Shown here piece after piece: positions 9,151 to 18,621 of a stretch of DNA of 64,000 bases. The first letter of the stretch is position 1. Every line of letters begins with the position of its first letter. The notes beneath the pieces were generated by a model. The model made no database searches, was not told where the DNA came from, and saw nothing but the letters and a program-made list of their open reading frames with translations. This DNA is from Fulvivirga sediminis (GTDB lineage Bacteria; Bacteroidota; Bacteroidia; Cytophagales; Cyclobacteriaceae). The DNA lies in NCBI RefSeq assembly GCF_016757215.1, contig NZ_JAESIY010000003.1, forward strand, positions 310,001-374,000, given 5' to 3'. Made by a program: the position numbers and the translations under genes.

Positions 9151-9184
9151 AAAAAAATCCACTTCCAAAGGCTGGAAGTGGATT
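9151..9184 (-). terminator. Rho-independent terminator of the sensor gene
   Basis: On the minus strand a 12-bp perfect stem (AATCCACTTCCA / TGGAAGTGGATT, 5-nt loop) is followed by seven T residues, starting 21 nt past the sensor gene's stop. Confidence 0.88.
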
Positions 9185-9205
9185 AATAATCAATTGAATA
9201 TTTTA

Positions 9206-12200
9206 CTATTTCTTTTTAGCCATTACTAATTCTGTAATGTCTCTTGAGTAATTGGCTACGCCAACAATGTTATCTTTGATATCCCTAATAGGACAGTAAA
9301 AATTATATATGTGAATCTCTCCTTGTTTCGTATTGTATTTAATGGTGAAATCAAGTGTTTCTCCTTTAAACACCTTATTGATGATGTCTCTTATATCTTT
9401 TTTCTGATCATCAGTATGTTGCATATCTATAAAGCTCTTTCCGGCTTCTACCTTATTGCCATTTTGAGCTAGAATTTCTTTGAAAGGTTCGTTGAATAGA
9501 ACTATTTTTCCCTCTTTATCCATGGTAAATAGAGGATCAGGAATTACGTTCATTACTTCTTTTAGATATTTCTCATTTTTCTGAACCTCAGCCATAATCC
9601 GTTCCATTTCTTCCTGAGTGGCAGAGAGTTCTTCCATGTTTTGCCTTAACTCCTCCTCCTGAGCTCTCATTTCTTCAGCCTGCTCTTGAGTTTCTGCTAG
9701 AAGTTCATTCTGTTGTATTCTGGCTTCTTCAGTTTCTGTAATGTCTTTTGCAAATATGGCTGCAGCAATTACTTCATCATCCACATTTTTGATAGGACTG
9801 TAGATTACATTGAAATAGTGTGTCTTGTTAAAGATGATTTTTTCAACTTTAACTTCCATCATTTCACCACTGAGTGCCTTTTTCATTAGACTTAGATGGC
9901 CTTCTACTTCCTTCTCGTCAAAAATGTCAGAAATAGGAGTGCCTTTTTCTATATGCACGCCTTGATCGTTCCAAAGATTTTTGAAGACCTTGTTGAATAT
10001 CACTACTTTAAGGTTTTGGTCTACTGTAAATACATTATCTGTAGTGGAATCTATAACGTCAGCAATGAATTGTCTGTTGTCTTCCACCTCTTTCAGTATT
10101 CTCTCTACTTCTTCCTGTGTAGCAGACAGTTCCTCCATGTTTTGTCGCATCTCTTCTTCTTGAGCTCGCATCTGTTCTGCCTGTTCCTGAGTTTCTGCCA
10201 GTAGCTCATTTTGTTTTATGTTGGCAAGCTCTTCTTCAGTTACATCTTTAGCAAATACAGCTGCCGCCACTACCTCACCTTCCTGATTTTTAATGGCATT
10301 ATAGATAATATGGAAATAGTAAGTTTTATCCCCAATTATTTTGCTAGATCTTATTTCAGTACCAACACCTTCAAGCGCTTTTTTAATTAATGCCATGTGC
10401 TTCTCGCGTTCTTCCTCTTCAAAAAACTGACTAATAGGTATACCTTTTTTCAGTTCTATGCCCTGACTTTCCCATGCATTTCGAAAGACACTGTTATATA
10501 TAAGAAGGTTTAATTGTTTGTCAACAGTAAAAATGGTGTCTGCAGAGGCATTAATCAAGTCGTTCATAAATTGTTGGTTATCCTGAACTTCTTTTAGAAT
10601 ACGTTCTATTTCTTCTTGCGTAGCAGACAGTTCTTCCATGTTTTGTCGCATCTCTTCTTCCTGCGCTTTCATTTCTTCAGCTTGTTGCTGAAGCTCTTCA
10701 TTGGCAAGCTTCGAGTCCGTTATGTTGATGGCAAGCTTTAGTACGCTCTGAGGCTCTCCTTTATTATCTTTTATAACGGAGTAGCTGCCCCGTATATACA
10801 CTTTATTACCATTTTTGTCATACCTAATATATTCTCCATTATGAATCTTTCCTTTTCCGAGATCCTTCCAGAATTGAAGGTATTCAGGTGAATCACCGTA
10901 TTCCCTTTCTACGAAAATTCTGTGGTGCTTGCCTTCAATTTCCTCCATGGTATAGTCCATCATTTTCAGGAAATTTTCATTGGCATTACGTATGATTCCA
11001 TCCAGGTCGAATTCTATAGAAGCGATACCGCTTTCATCCACTGCAGCCATACGACTTTCTACTTCGCTGCTCTTTCTAGATATTTCTTCTTGAGTAGCCT
11101 GAAGTTCTTCCATGTTTTGCCTCATTTCTTCTTCCTGAGACTTGAGTTGTTCTGCTTGCTGCTGGGTCTCCTCGAGAAGTGTTTTGGTAGTTTGGTTTAT
11201 TTGAGCTGCAGAAATTACGGAAGCAATGCTTTCAGCCAACTTCTCTACAAATTCTATCTGATAATCTTTAATGGTATGGAAGGAAGCTAGTTCTATTACA
11301 CCATATATATCCTCCTGCACTTTTAAAGGTACTATTAGTATGCAAGTAGGTGGGGCCTCTCCTAAGCCTGACGTGATTTTTACATATGATTTAGGAACCT
11401 CTTTCATAAATATCGTATTCCCCTCAATCCAACACTGGCCTACAAGTCCTTCTCCTTTGGAAATCTGCTTCTCCATAAATTTTTTGCGCTCGTATGCGTA
11501 AGCAGATTTTAATTCTAGGTATTGGTTTCCATCAGTACCTTCTATCACAAACAAAAAGCCTTGATTGACATTTAGATAGCTTACCAATTTGCTGACAATT
11601 CTTTCAGATAAACTATTCAGGTTATTATCGGTTCTTAGTATCTCGCCAAACTCAGCAATACCGGTATTGACCCAATTTCTCCTTTCATTATCTTCTAAGT
11701 TTGATAATATTTGATCCTTCATTTGAGAAAGCGTGTAGGCCAATTTATCTTCTTGAATATCAAGGCCTATTTCGTGATTGAAATTTCCAGATGAGATGGC
11801 TTCTACATAAGAAGTTAATTTTTCAATTCTGTTTTCTTCTGAAGTTAGCTTTTTGTTGCTCAAGGATGCGGCTTTCTTATTTTCTTTATACACGATGTAA
11901 ACTAAAACACCCATAATAATGAACAAAAGTAATTCTGCTACAATCAAAATTACGGTCCATGTTACAATAGCAGATTCAAGTTCTTCGGCCGTTTGAGTTA
12001 AAGAAGCGCTAAGACTGTTTAGGGTTCCTGTCAGTTTTTCGGCTTTGTCATCTATTTGAGTCTTATTGAAAGCTACCTCTTCAGAAAATTGCGCGTTTAA
12101 TTCTTTTGATTCTATCCAAGCCCTTTTTAATAGGCGGGAGCTAGCGTTATCTTTGAAGTAAAAATCATCTTTTTTCTCGTAAGCAGAATTTAGTATTTCG

Positions 12201-12436
12201 TAAGCTTCAGCAAACAGTTCGGCTTGCTTGAAAGCCTGTGTTTCATCCTGAAGTTTTTCAAGCCCCAGTCTTCCTTTTGAGGTCTTAGTCCTGGCGACAT
12301 CTACCACCTCAGCTAATGATAAGTTAGACTGCTGCTTTCTGATATTGCCGAGTTGATATTGAAAACCTAAAAAGCCAATAATTAACCCTAATATCAGAAT
12401 CCCTCCTAGGCCCTTGAAGTAATTATTCATATTCAT
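9206..12436 (-). CDS. Large membrane sensor: HAMP, GAF, four PAS and repeated coiled-coil linkers, no output domain
   Basis: 1076 residues. TM1 at about 8-28, an extracytoplasmic helical region of about 125 residues, TM2 at about 157-182, a HAMP-like region to about 240, then a GAF domain (about 270-410, FLFVIEGTDGNQYLELKSA...GVIELASF). After it come four PAS units separated by near-identical coiled-coil linkers built on QAEEMRAQEEEMRQNMEEL-SATQEE. The last PAS ends in CPIRDIKDNIVGVANYSRDI and the protein stops after ELVMAKKK. There is no HisKA, HATPase, GGDEF, methyl-accepting or phosphatase domain. It may deliver its signal by protein-protein contact. No partner kinase is adjacent; it is monocistronic with its own terminator. 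Confidence 0.85.
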   Translation of the reverse strand: MNMNNYFKGLGGILILGLIIGFLGFQYQLGNIRKQQSNLSLAEVVDVARTKTSKGRLGLEKLQDETQAFKQAELFAEAYEILNSAYEKKDDFYFKDNASSRLLKRAWIESKELNAQFSEEVAFNKTQIDDKAEKLTGTLNSLSASLTQTAEELESAIVTWTVILIVAELLLFIIMGVLVYIVYKENKKAASLSNKKLTSEENRIEKLTSYVEAISSGNFNHEIGLDIQEDKLAYTLSQMKDQILSNLEDNERRNWVNTGIAEFGEILRTDNNLNSLSERIVSKLVSYLNVNQGFLFVIEGTDGNQYLELKSAYAYERKKFMEKQISKGEGLVGQCWIEGNTIFMKEVPKSYVKITSGLGEAPPTCILIVPLKVQEDIYGVIELASFHTIKDYQIEFVEKLAESIASVISAAQINQTTKTLLEETQQQAEQLKSQEEEMRQNMEELQATQEEISRKSSEVESRMAAVDESGIASIEFDLDGIIRNANENFLKMMDYTMEEIEGKHHRIFVEREYGDSPEYLQFWKDLGKGKIHNGEYIRYDKNGNKVYIRGSYSVIKDNKGEPQSVLKLAINITDSKLANEELQQQAEEMKAQEEEMRQNMEELSATQEEIERILKEVQDNQQFMNDLINASADTIFTVDKQLNLLIYNSVFRNAWESQGIELKKGIPISQFFEEEEREKHMALIKKALEGVGTEIRSSKIIGDKTYYFHIIYNAIKNQEGEVVAAAVFAKDVTEEELANIKQNELLAETQEQAEQMRAQEEEMRQNMEELSATQEEVERILKEVEDNRQFIADVIDSTTDNVFTVDQNLKVVIFNKVFKNLWNDQGVHIEKGTPISDIFDEKEVEGHLSLMKKALSGEMMEVKVEKIIFNKTHYFNVIYSPIKNVDDEVIAAAIFAKDITETEEARIQQNELLAETQEQAEEMRAQEEELRQNMEELSATQEEMERIMAEVQKNEKYLKEVMNVIPDPLFTMDKEGKIVLFNEPFKEILAQNGNKVEAGKSFIDMQHTDDQKKDIRDIINKVFKGETLDFTIKYNTKQGEIHIYNFYCPIRDIKDNIVGVANYSRDITELVMAKKK
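9628..11119 (-). repeat. Four-copy intragenic repeat (PAS plus linker), 501-bp period
   Basis: The linker-coding segment recurs with its GTTCTTCCATGTTTTG-like core at about 9628, 10129, 10630 and 11104. The spacings are 501, 501 and 474 bp (167, 167 and 158 codons). The two middle units are most alike, so the array probably grew by recent tandem duplication. Confidence 0.8.
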
Positions 12437-13105
12437 AAAAAAGATAGTGTTTGGTATATATTAAATACGAAAAAAAATGCCAGAAATGAAAGCTTTGATA
12501 CAGAGCTATTTGCATCTTCTAATCAGGGGAATTAGTCTCATTTTAGGAAATTATTCCAATAGCTGAATAGAAATAATAACTTATATGTGTTAATGTAATT
12601 AGTAACGCTTTATTGCTTTATGAACTATATTATATAATGAAATAAGTAAAGTGTGATTATTTGGTATTTTAACATGTATACATACTCAGAAAGATGATAG
12701 TTATTGAAATGCAGAGCTTGAGAATTGATCCGTTTATGTATACTCTATGCCTGTTTGAAATGAGAGGTTTAATTGCCATACCCTTTCTAATATTACAATT
12801 TACATTTCAAAAATTGACATCAGTAAATATTATTGCTTTCCCGATTATGCGGTTACAGAAGATTCCAATATACAATAAGTTTTAAAATGAGCAATTTCCC
12901 TGTGGTATCAATGTTTGCATCAGAATTCAACTTCTATCAATCTACTGCAGATTGTATGAAGGCAGCTACTTATTGTAATGGTTAATATACCTCGCTAATA
13001 CAAGATTAAGAGAGCAGTTACTTTTGATTTCAAGTGTGAATAGAGTGAGGTTGGTACTATCTTCTTTAGTTTAGTACAATATTTTTAAAATTCGATTGTT
13101 TTACT
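12437..13105. other. Long AT-rich divergent intergenic region, no gene seen
   Basis: About 670 bp between the sensor gene (minus) and the TetR gene (plus). It contains only short reading frames without credible start context, plus a 10-bp palindrome ATGTATACAT at 12674-12683. It must hold the promoters of both flanking transcripts. I see no RNA gene or terminator in it. Confidence 0.6.
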
Positions 13106-13128
13106 TACTATTGTAATAGTATTACTAT
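13106..13128. promoter_or_regulatory. Overlapping inverted repeats, likely TetR autoregulatory operator
   Basis: Two palindromes share bases: TACTATT-GT-AATAGTA (13106-13121, perfect) and ATAGTA-T-TACTAT (13116-13128, perfect). They end 8 nt before the GTG start of the TetR-family gene, where a bound repressor would block transcription or early elongation. Nested palindromes beside a TetR gene are a common autoregulation layout; binding itself is inferred. Confidence 0.5.
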
Positions 13129-13136
13129 CGTAAAAT

Positions 13137-13814
13137 GTGAAAAACCTATTAATTGAAATTCAGGCCAATTCTAGTACTTATTTGAAAGATCCATTGTCTA
13201 GTACTTTAGGGCGGAAAATTATATCTGGAAGTATAGATTTGATCAATAATTTAGGCTTTGAAGGATTTACTTTTAAAAAGCTCGCATTAAAGATTGGTTC
13301 TACCGAGGCATCAATTTACAGATATTTTGAAAGTAAACATAAGCTACTTCTATACCTAACATCTTGGCACTGGGCTTGGATGGAGTACAGACTGGTATTT
13401 CTCCTGGCTAATATTTCATCTCCTTTAAAGAAGTTAGAACTTGCGCTTCAAGCCCTAACAGAAGAGGTGAAAGAAGACAAAAATATATCGCATATTGATG
13501 AACGAAAGTTGTATCAGATAGTGATTAATGAATCAGCTAAAGCTTATTACACTAAAGATGTAGATAAAGAGAATAAAGATGGTGTATTTGTTAGTTTAAA
13601 GAACCTGGTGGATAGAGTTAGTAATATTATATTGGAGATAGATCCTCATTATCAATTTCCTCACATGCTGGTATCCACAGTGATAGAAGGAGGACATCAT
13701 CAGCGCTATTTTGCCGAGCATATGCCCCGTCTTACAGATTCGGTAACTAAAGGAGACGCTGTTACTCAGTTTTATAAAGATTTGGTCTTTGGAGCATTGA
13801 AAATTAATTTATGA
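13137..13814 (+). CDS. TetR/AcrR-family transcriptional regulator
   Basis: 225 residues starting at GTG 13137; the overlapping ATG at 13135 runs straight into a stop. The N-terminal HTH spans about residues 25-70, with the recognition pattern GFEGFTFKKLALKIGSTEAS and IYRYFESKHKLLLYL, clear TetR signatures. The helical C-terminal domain is specific to this group and has an aromatic WHWAWMEYRLVF segment that could line a ligand pocket. The stop overlaps the ATG of the ABC transporter gene (ATGA), so regulator and exporter are translationally coupled in one operon. A pair of overlapping palindromes just upstream suggests autoregulation of TetR, ABC, HlyD and TolC. The inducer is unknown. Confidence 0.9.
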   Translation: MKNLLIEIQANSSTYLKDPLSSTLGRKIISGSIDLINNLGFEGFTFKKLALKIGSTEASIYRYFESKHKLLLYLTSWHWAWMEYRLVFLLANISSPLKKLELALQALTEEVKEDKNISHIDERKLYQIVINESAKAYYTKDVDKENKDGVFVSLKNLVDRVSNIILEIDPHYQFPHMLVSTVIEGGHHQRYFAEHMPRLTDSVTKGDAVTQFYKDLVFGALKINL

Positions 13815-15541
13815 AAGAAAATACATCAAAACTTACACCTACTCAGCGGTTTTGGAGGTTACTAAAACCTGATAGAAAAGAGATTAGGAACGTTTATCTT
13901 TATTCTATATTTAATGGACTAGTCAGCTTGTCTCTTCCCTTAGGAATTCAGGCTATTGTTAACTTTATCCAGGGAGGTCAGATGAGTACTTCTTGGGTAG
14001 TCCTAGTGTTTTTGGTGGTGCTGGGGGTTGCTATTTCTGGTGTTCTTCAGATCTATCAACTTAGGATAACAGAGAACCTGCAGCAGAAAATATTTGCTAG
14101 AGCAGCCTTCGAATTTGCTTATAGGATGCCCAGGACAAAGATGGAAAGCCTATATAAGCACTATGCTCCTGAGCTAATGAACCGATTTTTTGATATTATA
14201 TCCGTTCAAAAAGGGCTTTCAAAAATATTAATAGACTTTTCAGTTGCACTGTTAAATGTAGTTTTTGGTCTCTTGTTATTGTCCTTGTATCATTCTTTTT
14301 TCATCCTGTTTAGTGTTATTCTGGTGCTTATGGTAGTGGTTATCATACGCTTTACAGGGCAGAAAGGTATGACCACGAGCTTGAAAGAATCTAAATATAA
14401 GTACAAGGTTGCTTATTGGTTAGAAGAGCTGGCCAGAACTAACACCACATTTAAACTAGTAGGCAATACTGATTTGCCGCTAGAAAGGGTAGATACTGAT
14501 GTAAATAATTATTTACAAGCGCGCGAGAGTCATTTTAAGATATTGGTACAGCAGTATTCATTAATGGTAGTTTTTAAAGTGCTGGTAGCTACTGGTTTAT
14601 TGGCTATTGGAGGTGTTTTAGTAATGGAGCAACAGATGAATATTGGTCAGTTTATAGCGGCAGAGATCATTATTCTTACTGTAATGGTTGCTGTAGAAAA
14701 ACTGATCAGAAGTCTGGAGACTATTTATGATGTACTGACCTCACTAGAGAAAATAGCGCAGGTTACAGATATGGAGTTGGAAGAAACCGAGGGTGTAGAT
14801 TTTACAAAAGAGACCAATGGCGGTGGCTTGTCATTAGATCTGGATCATGTTACTTTTTCTTACCCTGATCAGAGAAATCCGGTATTAAAAGATGTTAGTT
14901 TTAGCGTTGCTCCCGGGGAAAGGGTAGTAATAAGTGGAAATAACAATTCTGGAAAAAGAACTTTGTTATACGTAATTGCCGGACTCTATGAGGTGCAAAA
15001 GGGCACAATAGCTTATCAAGGGTTGCCTTTAGGAAATGTGAATATAAGCTCTTTACGTTCTGTTTTTGGTGATTATTTGTCACAAGAGGAGTTATTTGAA
15101 GGTACTGTGATGGAAAATATTACCATGGGCAGAAGTAATGTTACTTTTGATGAGGTTAAATGGGCTATAAAGAGTTTGCACTTGGAAGAATTTGTAAAGA
15201 GTCTATCTAAGGGGTATGATACTGAGCTGGATGCTCAAGGGAATAAATTGCCAGGAAGTATCGCTCAAAAACTATTGCTGGCCAGAAGTATTGTAGGTAA
15301 GCCTAGATTATTGATTTTGGAAGATCTTTATATGCATCTCGATGAGGTGGATTACAGAAGAGTAATAGATTTTCTGATTGATAAAAGTCATCCTTGGACT
15401 CTGGTGGCTATTTCTTCCGAATATTATTTTGCAAGTAAGTCTGATAAGGTAATAGTAATGAATGATGGTCAGGTGAGTAAAAGTGGAAGTTACTCTGAGT
15501 TGAAATCATTTTTAAATTTGAAAAACAACGGCCATGCTTAA
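13811..15541 (+). CDS. ABC exporter (TMD-NBD fusion) with degenerate ATPase motifs
   Basis: 576 residues: an exporter-type six-helix membrane domain (about 20-310) fused to a nucleotide-binding domain (about 340-570). There is no N-terminal C39 peptidase. The NBD fold is clear (LDHVTFSYPDQRNPVLKDVSF; Q-loop Q in DYLSQEELFEGT), but the active site is altered. Walker A is G376-NNNSGK-R383-T with Arg in place of the Mg-binding Ser/Thr. The signature reads L480-PGSIAQ instead of LSGGQ. Walker B and the catalytic Glu are E504-D505 instead of D-E. The H-loop His is Ser (AISSEYY, about 535). ATP hydrolysis is therefore doubtful. It is coupled to HlyD by an 8-nt overlap and followed by TolC, so it looks like the inner-membrane part of a tripartite exporter. 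Confidence 0.88.
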   Translation: MKENTSKLTPTQRFWRLLKPDRKEIRNVYLYSIFNGLVSLSLPLGIQAIVNFIQGGQMSTSWVVLVFLVVLGVAISGVLQIYQLRITENLQQKIFARAAFEFAYRMPRTKMESLYKHYAPELMNRFFDIISVQKGLSKILIDFSVALLNVVFGLLLLSLYHSFFILFSVILVLMVVVIIRFTGQKGMTTSLKESKYKYKVAYWLEELARTNTTFKLVGNTDLPLERVDTDVNNYLQARESHFKILVQQYSLMVVFKVLVATGLLAIGGVLVMEQQMNIGQFIAAEIIILTVMVAVEKLIRSLETIYDVLTSLEKIAQVTDMELEETEGVDFTKETNGGGLSLDLDHVTFSYPDQRNPVLKDVSFSVAPGERVVISGNNNSGKRTLLYVIAGLYEVQKGTIAYQGLPLGNVNISSLRSVFGDYLSQEELFEGTVMENITMGRSNVTFDEVKWAIKSLHLEEFVKSLSKGYDTELDAQGNKLPGSIAQKLLLARSIVGKPRLLILEDLYMHLDEVDYRRVIDFLIDKSHPWTLVAISSEYYFASKSDKVIVMNDGQVSKSGSYSELKSFLNLKNNGHA

Positions 15542-16895
15542 TATTTCAATTAACAGTATAAGAGGTAAAATTGACCAGACTAAATATAGTGCTCTTAATC
15601 TGGTAGAGAATAAGGTTTCTGGTAGAGTGTTTTTAAGGATAATTAGCTACACATTGATCGCTGTAGTAATCATCATGTTCCTTCCATGGACACAGAATAT
15701 TAACTCAGGAGGTAATGTTACTGCACTAAGGCCAGATCAAAGACCGCAGACCATTCACTCAATAATAGCAGGTAGAATAGAAAAGTGGTATGTGCAGGAA
15801 GGTGATTTTGTGGAGAAAGGAGATACTATTCTTTACATATCAGAAATCAAGGATGACTATTTTGACCCTCAACTACTCTCCAGAACTCAAGAACAGCTTA
15901 AGGCCAAGGAAATGTCTGTGAAATCATATATGGAAAAGGTTAAAGCATTGGATAACCAGATAGATGCTTTGGCTACTACTAGTGATTTGAAAATGGAGCA
16001 GGCTAGAAATAAGTTAAAGCAGGCTCATCTTAAGGTGCAAAGTGACAGTATAGGGTATGAGGCTTCGATTACTAATTACAATATTGCTAAGGAGCAGTAC
16101 GCAAGACAGGAGCAACTTTATAATGACGGATTAAAATCTTTAACCGATCTTGAAAAGAGAAAACTGACCTTGCAAAAGGCTCAGGCTGACATGATCTCTT
16201 ATGAGAATAAATTGCTTTCTAGTAAAAATGACGTGATTAACGCTAAAGTAGAGCTGACATCAATAAGGACTAAGTATAAAGAAAGCATAGCAAAAGCCGA
16301 ATCGGATAAATACTCAGCCATGTCCAGCATGTATGATGCCGAGACTACAGTTTCAAAATTGCAGAATCAGTATATGAACTACTCTGTAAGAACGGGCTTG
16401 TATTATATTACTGCTCCTCAAAATGGCTACGTAACCCAAGCAATACAAACAGGTTTGGGAGAGACTATTAAGGAGGGGGCCAGTATCGTAAGTATTATGC
16501 CTTCAGACTATACACTGGCAGTGGAAATGTATGTTAGACCTATTGATTTGCCGTTGCTGGAAAAAGGGCAACCAGTTCGTATTCAGTTCGATGGCTGGCC
16601 TGCAGTGGTTTTCTCCGGATGGCCTAATACCAGTTATGGTACTTACGGAGGTAAGGTGTACGCCATTGATAATTTCATCAGCCCAAATGGAAAATACAGA
16701 GTGTTGGTAGAACCAGATCCTGAAGATCATGATTGGCCTGATGCCATAAGGGTGGGAGCAGGAACCAGAAATATGGTCCTGTTAAAAGATGTGCCTATTT
16801 GGTATGAACTGTGGCGACAGATCAATGGCTTTCCGCCAGATTATTATAAGGCAAACCAGTCAGGAGCAGGGACAAGTGATAAGTCGAAAAAATAG
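15534..16895 (+). CDS. HlyD-family periplasmic adaptor (membrane fusion protein)
   Basis: 453 residues linking the inner-membrane ABC protein to the outer-membrane channel. One transmembrane segment at about 33-52 (ISYTLIAVVIIMFLPW), then the split biotinyl/lipoyl barrel half IAGRIEKWYVQEGDFVEKGD. A long Lys/Gln/Glu-rich coiled-coil hairpin follows at about 115-280. The second barrel half is YYITAPQNGYVTQAIQTGLGE, and the C-terminal beta domain has VEMYVRPIDLPLLEKGQPVRI. This is the type 1 secretion arrangement. The start overlaps the ABC gene by 8 nt. The C-terminus (YKANQSGAGTSDKSKK) is low-complexity and probably disordered. Confidence 0.92.
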   Translation: MLNISINSIRGKIDQTKYSALNLVENKVSGRVFLRIISYTLIAVVIIMFLPWTQNINSGGNVTALRPDQRPQTIHSIIAGRIEKWYVQEGDFVEKGDTILYISEIKDDYFDPQLLSRTQEQLKAKEMSVKSYMEKVKALDNQIDALATTSDLKMEQARNKLKQAHLKVQSDSIGYEASITNYNIAKEQYARQEQLYNDGLKSLTDLEKRKLTLQKAQADMISYENKLLSSKNDVINAKVELTSIRTKYKESIAKAESDKYSAMSSMYDAETTVSKLQNQYMNYSVRTGLYYITAPQNGYVTQAIQTGLGETIKEGASIVSIMPSDYTLAVEMYVRPIDLPLLEKGQPVRIQFDGWPAVVFSGWPNTSYGTYGGKVYAIDNFISPNGKYRVLVEPDPEDHDWPDAIRVGAGTRNMVLLKDVPIWYELWRQINGFPPDYYKANQSGAGTSDKSKK

Positions 16896-16926
16896 AATAG
16901 AGTCATTTATATATAGGCATTTGCTA

Positions 16927-18363
16927 ATGAGCATAGTTAAGAAAGTTGTATGTGCGTCTTTTGGGCTGATGGTATTATTAGTTACCACGGTTCAGGGACA
17001 GCAGCAAGGCATAGATTCAGCGATACTTACGCTTGACGATTTTTTGGATATTGTTAAAACGAACCATCCGATAGCTATTCAAGCCAATTTACAGCCACAA
17101 AAAGGAGAGGCAACAGTGCGCCAGGCTCGAGGAGGCTTTGACCCAAAGGCTATGGCTGACGTCTCTGAAAAGTACTTTAAGGATTACACCTATTATAGTA
17201 AAAATAATGTAGGACTTAAGGTGCCTACCTGGTTTGGTATTGAGGCTAAGGCTGGCTATGAAGAGAACAACGGTTATTATCTTAACCCTGAAAATAGTAC
17301 TTCTGGAGCAGGATTATGGTATGCCGGAGTTTCTGTACCAGTAGGGAAAGGACTTTTTATAGACAGTAGGAGGGCGGAGCTAAGGCAAGCGCAGATTTAC
17401 CAGCAAAGCTCTGAGGCTGAAAGAAGAGTCATGCTCAATGACTTACAATATGAAGCAGGAAAAGCTTATTGGGAGTGGTTTAAATTTTACCATAATCTAA
17501 AAGTATATGAAGAAGGTTTGAAGCTGGCTACGGAGAGGTTGAATGCGGTGAAGCAAAGTGTAAAGTTTGGAGATAAGCCCGCTATAGATACTTTAGAAGC
17601 CTCTATACAAGTTCAGAATAGGCAGATCTCATTACAGCAAGCCCGTCTTGATTTTGTTAATTCCACAGCCTTGCTTTCAATTTACCTATGGGCTGAAGGG
17701 GTAGTGCCTTTAGAAGTAGATAACTACACTATACCTTCTGATTTATCCGAAATAAAAGCAGTAGATGTGGACCTTAACTATAGAGATCAATTAAATGATA
17801 TGGTAGTTGCTCATCCAAAATTACAATTGTATGAATACAAGATTGCTGATTTAGGGATACAACAAAGGCTCAAACGAGAAAGCCTTAAGCCAGAGCTTAA
17901 TTTGAGCTACAATGCCTTAAATAAGGCGGTAGGATCTGACCCCACCGGAGGTTACAGCATGAACAATTATAAATGGGGACTTGAATTCAGTTTTCCTATT
18001 TTTTTGAGAAAAGAAAGAGGAGCATTACAACTGGCTGATTTAAAGATTAAAGAAGCTCAGCTTTCCTTCACCCAGCAAAATGCGCAGCTTGTATACAAGG
18101 CTAGTGCAGCACTAAATACTTGGGACAACACCTTTGACCAGGCCAATACCTACGAGCAAACCGTAGAGAACTATAACCAACTGCTGACAGGAGAAAGGAG
18201 AAAATACCAGGCAGGAGAGAGCTCATTATTTTTAGTAAACTATAGAGAAATGAGCTACATCAATGCCAAAATTAAATGGGTGGAGCTTATCAGTAAAAAC
18301 AGAAAAGCCAAGGTGGAGGCACAGTATTCTTTGGGTATTTTGGATGTGTCTGGCAATGAATAG
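16927..18363 (+). CDS. TolC-family outer-membrane efflux protein
   Basis: I start it at ATG 16927 because this gives a proper signal peptide (MSIVKKVVCASFGLMVLL...VQG) and a 31-nt gap after hlyD. The open frame continues 46 codons upstream, overlapping hlyD, but those residues are not signal-like. The mature protein has the two repeated TolC/OEP helical modules: LTLDDFLDIVKTNHPIAIQA near the start of the first, and long Gln/Ala-rich helices around AELRQAQIYQQSSEAERRV and LADLKIKEAQLSFTQQNAQL. It forms the outer-membrane exit duct for the ABC/HlyD pair. Last gene of the operon; a short AT-rich hairpin lies near 18509-18528. Confidence 0.92.
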   Translation: MSIVKKVVCASFGLMVLLVTTVQGQQQGIDSAILTLDDFLDIVKTNHPIAIQANLQPQKGEATVRQARGGFDPKAMADVSEKYFKDYTYYSKNNVGLKVPTWFGIEAKAGYEENNGYYLNPENSTSGAGLWYAGVSVPVGKGLFIDSRRAELRQAQIYQQSSEAERRVMLNDLQYEAGKAYWEWFKFYHNLKVYEEGLKLATERLNAVKQSVKFGDKPAIDTLEASIQVQNRQISLQQARLDFVNSTALLSIYLWAEGVVPLEVDNYTIPSDLSEIKAVDVDLNYRDQLNDMVVAHPKLQLYEYKIADLGIQQRLKRESLKPELNLSYNALNKAVGSDPTGGYSMNNYKWGLEFSFPIFLRKERGALQLADLKIKEAQLSFTQQNAQLVYKASAALNTWDNTFDQANTYEQTVENYNQLLTGERRKYQAGESSLFLVNYREMSYINAKIKWVELISKNRKAKVEAQYSLGILDVSGNE

Positions 18364-18621
18364 AATTAGCCAAGCTTATTTTGATATTCTTTCTAACAAT
18401 GATCAAAAATCGTTTTCATTTACTGAATTATTTAGGGACAATTAGATAATACCTCGATTCTCGAACTCTTTACGGCTGAGATTCCGAGAGTGGTTTTTAT
18501 TAACACTTTTTCTTTAATGTTAAAGAAACTGTCAATTTGTAGAAAGGGAGGGGCTATTTATTAGTTTGGCTTAGACTTTTCAAACACCCGTTAGCTTTTA
18601 AATACCCGCGGTTTGCATTCC

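Noticed and set aside
12694-12885. 63-codon plus-strand frame in the sensor/TetR intergenic region
   Set aside because: No start-region signal, AT-driven composition (Ile/Phe/Leu), no recognisable domain, and not followed by a terminator.
13811-18363. ABC/HlyD/TolC operon considered as a bacteriocin exporter with C39 peptidase
   Set aside because: The ABC protein begins directly with its membrane domain, with no C39 peptidase domain, and no GG-leader peptide gene was found nearby.
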